The notes beneath the pieces were generated by a model, which saw only the letters and a list, made by a program, of their open reading frames with translations, did not search any database and was not told the DNA's origin. A DNA stretch of 64,000 nt, taken from NCBI GenBank assembly GCA_965240325.2, contig OZ251254.1:434001-498000 (forward strand), in the 5' to 3' direction. Below are positions 59,922 to 64,000 of this stretch, piece by piece. Position 1 is the stretch's first letter. Every line of letters starts with the position of its first letter. Source of the stretch: Rebecca billardiae RCC1528. Lineage: Eukaryota > Haptophyta. A program made the position numbers and the translations under genes.

Positions 59922-62900
59922 CGTGTGTGCACGCGTGTGCACGCGTGTGTGCGTGAGTGTACGCGTGTGCACGCGTGTGTGCGTGTGTGCGTGTGTGTAC
60001 GCGTGTGCACGCGTGTGTGCGTGAGTGCGCAGCTGTGCGTGTGCCGCGCGGCCGGGGCGCGCACTCGTGCGCCTGCGCCGCCACGCCCTCCGCCGCCCCA
60101 CGCCGGCACACGCGCACACGCACCGCCAGCCCCCGCCCCTACGGCCCCGTCCACCCTGACCTAACCCTAACCCTAACCCTAACCCCTCAACCCTAACCCT
60201 CACCCTGCTCACCGCGCGCAGCTCGTGCACTGCGTGGGGCAGGTCATCGGCATCGCCGTCGCCGAGACGCTCGCCGCCGCCAAGCGCGCCGCCGAGCTCG
60301 TGCGCGTCGAGTACGAGGACTACGACGCGTTCGCGGCGGCGGGGCAGCAGACCGCGGCCGCGGCGGGGCAGCACGCGCAGGCGCCGCAGCCGGCCGCGGC
60401 GGGCGCGGGTGCACCTGCGATCATGTCGATCGAGGAGGCGATTGCGGCCAACTCGTTCTTCGAGATGACGCGGCACAAGCTCGAGTCGGGCGTGCCCGTG
60501 GCGCAGGCGCTGGCAGAGGACGGGCTCGTGACGGTCGAGGGCGAGTTCAGACTGGGCGGGCAGGTACGCGCGCGCGTGCGCGTGCGCGTGTGTGCGCGCG
60601 CGCGCGTGTATATGTGTTGGCGCGCGCGTGGTTGCGCGCGTGTGCGTGCGCGCGCGCGCGCAGCCGCCGCAGCCGCCGACCCTCCCCTACACCGCACACC
60701 CGCGCCACCCTGCCCCCGCGCCCCGCGCAGGAGCACTTCTACCTCGAGCCCAACGCCACGCTCGCGCTGCCGACGGAGGGCGGCGGTCTCGAGCTGCACT
60801 GCTCCACGCAGGCCGTGACCAAGACTCAGGCGTACGCGGCGTCGGTGTGCAACGTGCCGATGCACAAGGTGGTGGTGCGGATGAAGCGGATGGGCGGCGG
60901 CTTCGGCGGGAAGGAGACGCGCACCGCCTTCGCCTCCGCCGCCGCCGCCGTCGCCGCGCACAAGACGAACCGCCCCGTGTCCCTGGTGCTGGAACGGGAT
61001 TACGACATGCAGATTACGGGGCAGCGCCACGCGTTCCTGGCGCGGTACACGGCGGCGGCGCGGCCGCCGCCGCCGGGCGCGCCGCCGGGCACGCCGCCCT
61101 CGCTCGCCGCGCTGGACATCAGTATCTGGTGCAACGGCGGCTGCGCGCTCGACCTCTCCGGCCCCGTGTGTGACCGGTGCGCGCGCGTGTCGCGTGTCGC
61201 GCGCACCCGCAGCGGCGGCACTCGCGCCGCGCTCGACGCGCGCCGCGCCGTGTGCTCCGACTCGGTCGAATCCTCGCGCATGCGTTCATGCATGTCGGTG
61301 TGTGCGTGCTGCTGCTGCTGACGAGTGTGTCCCCGCCGTGCGCGTCTTCCCGCGGGCACCGGTGCGCGCTGCAGCGCCCTCTTTCACGTGGACAACTGCT
61401 ACAAGTGGCCGGCGCTGCGCTGCGAGGGCGTCGTCTGCCGCACGCACCAGGCGCCGCACACGGCCTTCCGCGGGTTCGGCGGCCCACAGGGTGCGCGGCG
61501 CAGCGCGCGCCCGGTAGGGGTAGGGGTAGGGGTAGGGGTAGGCAGGGCGCGCGCGGCACGCCGCCCTGCGCGCGCGCGGCGCCGCAGCCGCAGCCGGAAC
61601 CGTGGCGCCGCCGCGGCGGCGCGCGCTTACGCGCGCCACGCCCGCCCTGCCTGCCCCTGCCCCTACCCCTACCCTACCCCCTAACCCTAACCCGCCCTGC
61701 ACGGCGCGCTCTTGCCCCACGCCCGCGCTGCCTGCCTGCGTGCGCGTGGTGCGGCGCTCCACCACCACTCGCTGTGTGCGCGCGCGCGCAGGCATGATGA
61801 TTGCGGAGCACGTGCTCGACCATCTCGCGGCCGCGAGCGGCGCCGACCCGATCGCGCTGCGCGCCGGCGCGCTCTACGCCGAGAATGACGAAACGCACTT
61901 CGGCCAGGCGCTCGCAGAAGGGACGTGGAACGTGCCGCGCGCGTGGGAGACGCTGCGCGCGTCCGCCGCCGTCGAGGCGCGCCGCGCCGAGCTCGCCGAG
62001 TTCAACAAGGCGCACCGCTGGCGCAAGCGCGGGCTCGCGATGCTCCCGACCAAATTCGGCATCAACTTCACGGCCAAGTTTATGAACCAGGTGTGCAGCG
62101 GGGGCGCACGCGCGCAGGCGCGCGCGGCGTGGCGGCTGGGCGCGGCCGCCGAGGCCGCCGCGCGTGGGCGCAGTGCGCCGCCTCTCGCGCGCGCGCGACC
62201 CCGCACACGTGCCCGCGCGCACACCCTCGCCACCCTCGCCCTCACCACCCGAGCCCAACCCCCCAACCCGAACCCGAACCCCCTAACCCTAACCCTAACC
62301 CTACCTAACCCTAACCCTAACCCTACCTACCACACCACCGCGCCGTGCAGGGCGGTGCGCTCGTGCACGTGTACACGGACGGCACGGTGCTGGTGAGCCA
62401 CGGCGGCACGGAGATGGGGCAGGGGCTGAACACCAAGGTGCAGCAGGTGGTGGCGCACGCGCTCGACGTGCCGCTCGACGCGGTGCACATCGCCGAGACA
62501 GCCTCGGACAAGGTGGGCACACCCGCCGCCCCCGCGCCGCGCCGCCGCCATGCCAGCGCCGCCGCCACCGCGCCGCGCCGCGCCCGCGCGCCCACCGCGC
62601 CGCGCGCGCGCGCGCGCGCGCGCGTGGCTGCTCACGCTGACGCCCGCCGCCGCCCATCCCGCCCACCCCGCCGCGCGCCGCAGGTGCCCAACTCGATGCC
62701 GACGGCCGCGTCCATGTCCACCGACCTCTACGGGATGGCCGCCCTCGACGCGTGCTCGCAGATTCTGAAGCGACTCGCGCCGCTGCGCTCGCGGCTCGGC
62801 GCGGCGGCGTCGCTCGCGCAGCTCGCGAAGGCGGCCAACTTCGAGCGCGTCGACCTGTCCGCGCACGGCTTCTTCGCCGTGGACGACGCGCGCTGCGGCT

Positions 62901-63992
62901 TCAACTGGGACCTCAGCCCGGTGCCGCCCAAGCCCGACGGCACGCCCGACAACTCGAAGCGCGGTGCGCCGCGCGCCGCGCGCCGCGCGCCGCGCCGCGC
63001 TGCGAGCGACCCTACCCTAACCCTAACCCTAACCCTAATCCCCCACCCCTTACCCCTAACCCCCGGCGGCAGGCCTGCCCTTCAACTACTTCACGCAGGG
63101 CGTGGCGTGCGCGGAGGTGGAGCTGGACGTGCTGAGCGGCGACCACTCCGTGCTGCGCGCGGACATGCTGGTCGACGTGGGCAACACGATCAACGCGCAC
63201 CTCGACGTGGGACAGGTGCGGCGGGCGCTGCGGGCGGGCGCGCGGTGCGAGGGGCGCGCGGCCGGCGGGAGGCGGCGCTCGCCCGCGGCCCTTGGGCGTG
63301 CGCGCGCTACGCGAGGGGCGCACGCACGCGGCCCCACCGCCGCCCGCCGCACCCTCACCCCCCTCAACCCGCCCTTTCCCGCCCCCCAGATCGAGGGCGC
63401 GTTCGCGCAGGGCGTCGGCCTCTGCACCATCGAGGAGGTCACCTGGGCAGACTCGGACCACCCGTGGGCCGGGCCGCGCGGCCGACTCTTCACGCGCGGC
63501 CCCGGCGGGTACAAGCTGCCGTCGTTCAACGACGTGCCGCACGACCTGCGCGTGGGGCTGCTGCCGGGCGCGCCGAACAAGTTCGCCGTGCACTCGTCCA
63601 AGGTGCGCGCGACGACGACGCGCGCGCGACGGCGCGGCGCCGGCGCGGCGCGGGGCCATGCGCAAGCTCACAGCTCCGCGCGTGCGCGCGCGCACCGATG
63701 GCGGCCGGCGCCCGCCCGCCGCGCCCGCCCGCGCGCGCGCCCACGCCGAGCGCAGGCGGTTGGCGAGCCGCCGCTGTTCCTCGGCTTCTCCGTCTTCCTC
63801 GCGCTCAAGGACGCCGTGCGCGCCGCGCGCGCCGAGCACGCGGGCACCGACCCGGCGACCGACTGCTTCGAGCTGCGCTCGCCCGCCACTTCGGAGCGGC
63901 TGCGGCTCGCGTGCCTCGATCGGTTCGCGCGCGAGTCGATCCGGCTGAACGGGCACGAGGAGAAGGGGTACCAGCCCAAGGGCAGCTTCTGA
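57106..63992 (+). CDS. XDH: Xanthine dehydrogenase (molybdenum hydroxylase), 11 exons
   Basis: Spliced model join(57106..58549, 58716..59710, 60222..60563, 60731..61176, 61375..61490, 61792..62090, 62351..62512, 62684..62963, 63073..63215, 63390..63602, 63756..63992), 1558 aa. It oxidises hypoxanthine and xanthine to urate in purine breakdown, using two 2Fe-2S clusters, FAD and molybdopterin. Seen in order: '[15 protein letters not shown]' (first cluster), 'CGFCTPG' and '[10 protein letters not shown]' (second), FAD region '[19 protein letters not shown]', then 'TGEAVYTDD' opening the Mo part, '[10 protein letters not shown]' (Glu of the Mo site), 'WPALR', '[10 protein letters not shown]', '[11 protein letters not shown]', '[16 protein letters not shown]', '[16 protein letters not shown]' and 'AVGEPPLFL' carrying the catalytic Glu. 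Every splice join restores such a motif. Extra length comes from a Cys/Gly hinge at ~209-247 and Ala/Gly inserts. The aldehyde-oxidase relative is less likely, given the conserved Mo-site Glu and the 'LR' arginine. Confidence 0.93.
59711..60040 (+). repeat. (GT)n-rich microsatellite in XDH intron 2
   Basis: Over 300 bp of GT dinucleotides broken by GCGT, GTAC and GCACGC units, beginning right at the donor GTGCGTGTGCG of the 511-nt intron 59711-60221. Alternating purine-pyrimidine sequence of this kind favours Z-DNA. Confidence 0.9.
60155..60207 (+). repeat. Telomere-like CCCTAA tract in XDH intron 2
   Basis: Seven or so CCCTAA-type units end about 14 bases before the acceptor at 60219-60221. 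Confidence 0.9.
61513..61680 (+). repeat. Inverted telomere-like tracts in XDH intron 5
   Basis: A G-rich arm (61513-61549, TAGGGG units ending GGCAGGGCG) faces a C-rich arm (61643-61678, starting CGCCCTGCCTG and continuing CCCCTA units). The two are complementary over about 30 bp with few mismatches and are ~95 bp apart, inside the intron 61491-61791. Confidence 0.85.
62260..62330 (+). repeat. Telomere-like CCCTAA tract in XDH intron 6
   Basis: CCCGAA units followed by seven CCCTAA units, ending about 18 bases before the acceptor at 62348-62350. Confidence 0.9.
63010..63065 (+). repeat. Telomere-like CCCTAA tract in XDH intron 8
   Basis: Five perfect CCCTAA units followed by degenerate CCCCTAA/CCCCTTA copies, filling about half of the 109-nt intron 62964-63072 and ending seven bases before the acceptor CAG. 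Confidence 0.9.
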
Positions 63993-64000
63993 GCGGGGCG

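Noticed and set aside
59711-60024. Cys-Val repeat open frames over the GT tract
   Set aside because: Product of the GT microsatellite inside XDH intron 2; XDH continuity across 59710/60222 requires removal.
54135-63065. A true chromosome end or telomere fusion point
   Set aside because: The arrays are short, dispersed, flanked by exons of continuous genes, and occur in both orientations.

Overview
The window is nuclear DNA of a eukaryote with a very GC-rich genome, most likely a unicellular marine alga; a haptophyte is my best guess, and I cannot name a species. The reasons are GT-AG introns inside well recognised proteins, long low-complexity Gly/Ala/Pro/Ser runs, Pro-rich extracellular proteins, exostosin- and GH43-like secretory-pathway enzymes, and telomere-like CCCTAA tracts inside introns. 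I placed 28 introns by following conserved protein sequence across frame changes. All end in CAG and 20 of 28 begin GTGCG.

Layout. 1-2.9 kb: 3' part of a TPX2-repeat microtubule protein (+). 2.9-5.5 kb: non-coding, with a MITE-like element and an AT-rich island. 5.5-8.6 kb: a type I membrane protein made of three tandem duplicated modules (-). 8.9-11.3 kb: a 696-bp tandem duplication that includes the 3' end of an unrecognised gene (-). 12.8-15.0 kb: a secreted VWFD/Cys-repeat protein (+), followed by a second, inverted copy of the MITE-like element. 16.1-22.0 kb: a membrane-anchored thaumatin-like protein (-), head-to-head with the first of two exostosin/GT47-like genes (+). 22.8-25.7 kb: a GCK-III Ste20-type kinase (-). 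26.0-28.5 kb: a 2530-bp TA-flanked Tc1/mariner-type element with a decayed transposase. 28.5-30.0 kb: a GH43-like type II membrane protein (+). 31.4-34.9 kb: a hybrid histidine kinase (+). 34.9-37.8 kb: non-coding, with a second TA-flanked inverted-repeat element. 37.8-45.8 kb: a giant intronless inositol polyphosphate 5-phosphatase (-). 46.3-48.6 kb: an unusual cytochrome P450 (-). 49.5-50.6 kb: an ankyrin-type protein (-). 50.8-56.7 kb: a MYBBP1A/Pol5 ribosome-biogenesis protein (+). 57.1-64.0 kb: a complete xanthine dehydrogenase in 11 exons (+).

No operon-like logic links the genes. A cell-surface/secretory theme runs through the first half (modular receptor-like protein, VWFD protein, thaumatin protein, two GT47-like enzymes, GH43-like protein), and signalling or housekeeping genes fill the second half. 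The most unusual sequence-level signal is telomere-like repeats within introns of three unrelated genes (kinase, Pol5, XDH), often directly upstream of the acceptor AG. In one XDH intron two such tracts face each other and could form a long hairpin. No tRNA, rRNA, CRISPR or plasmid-type feature was seen.
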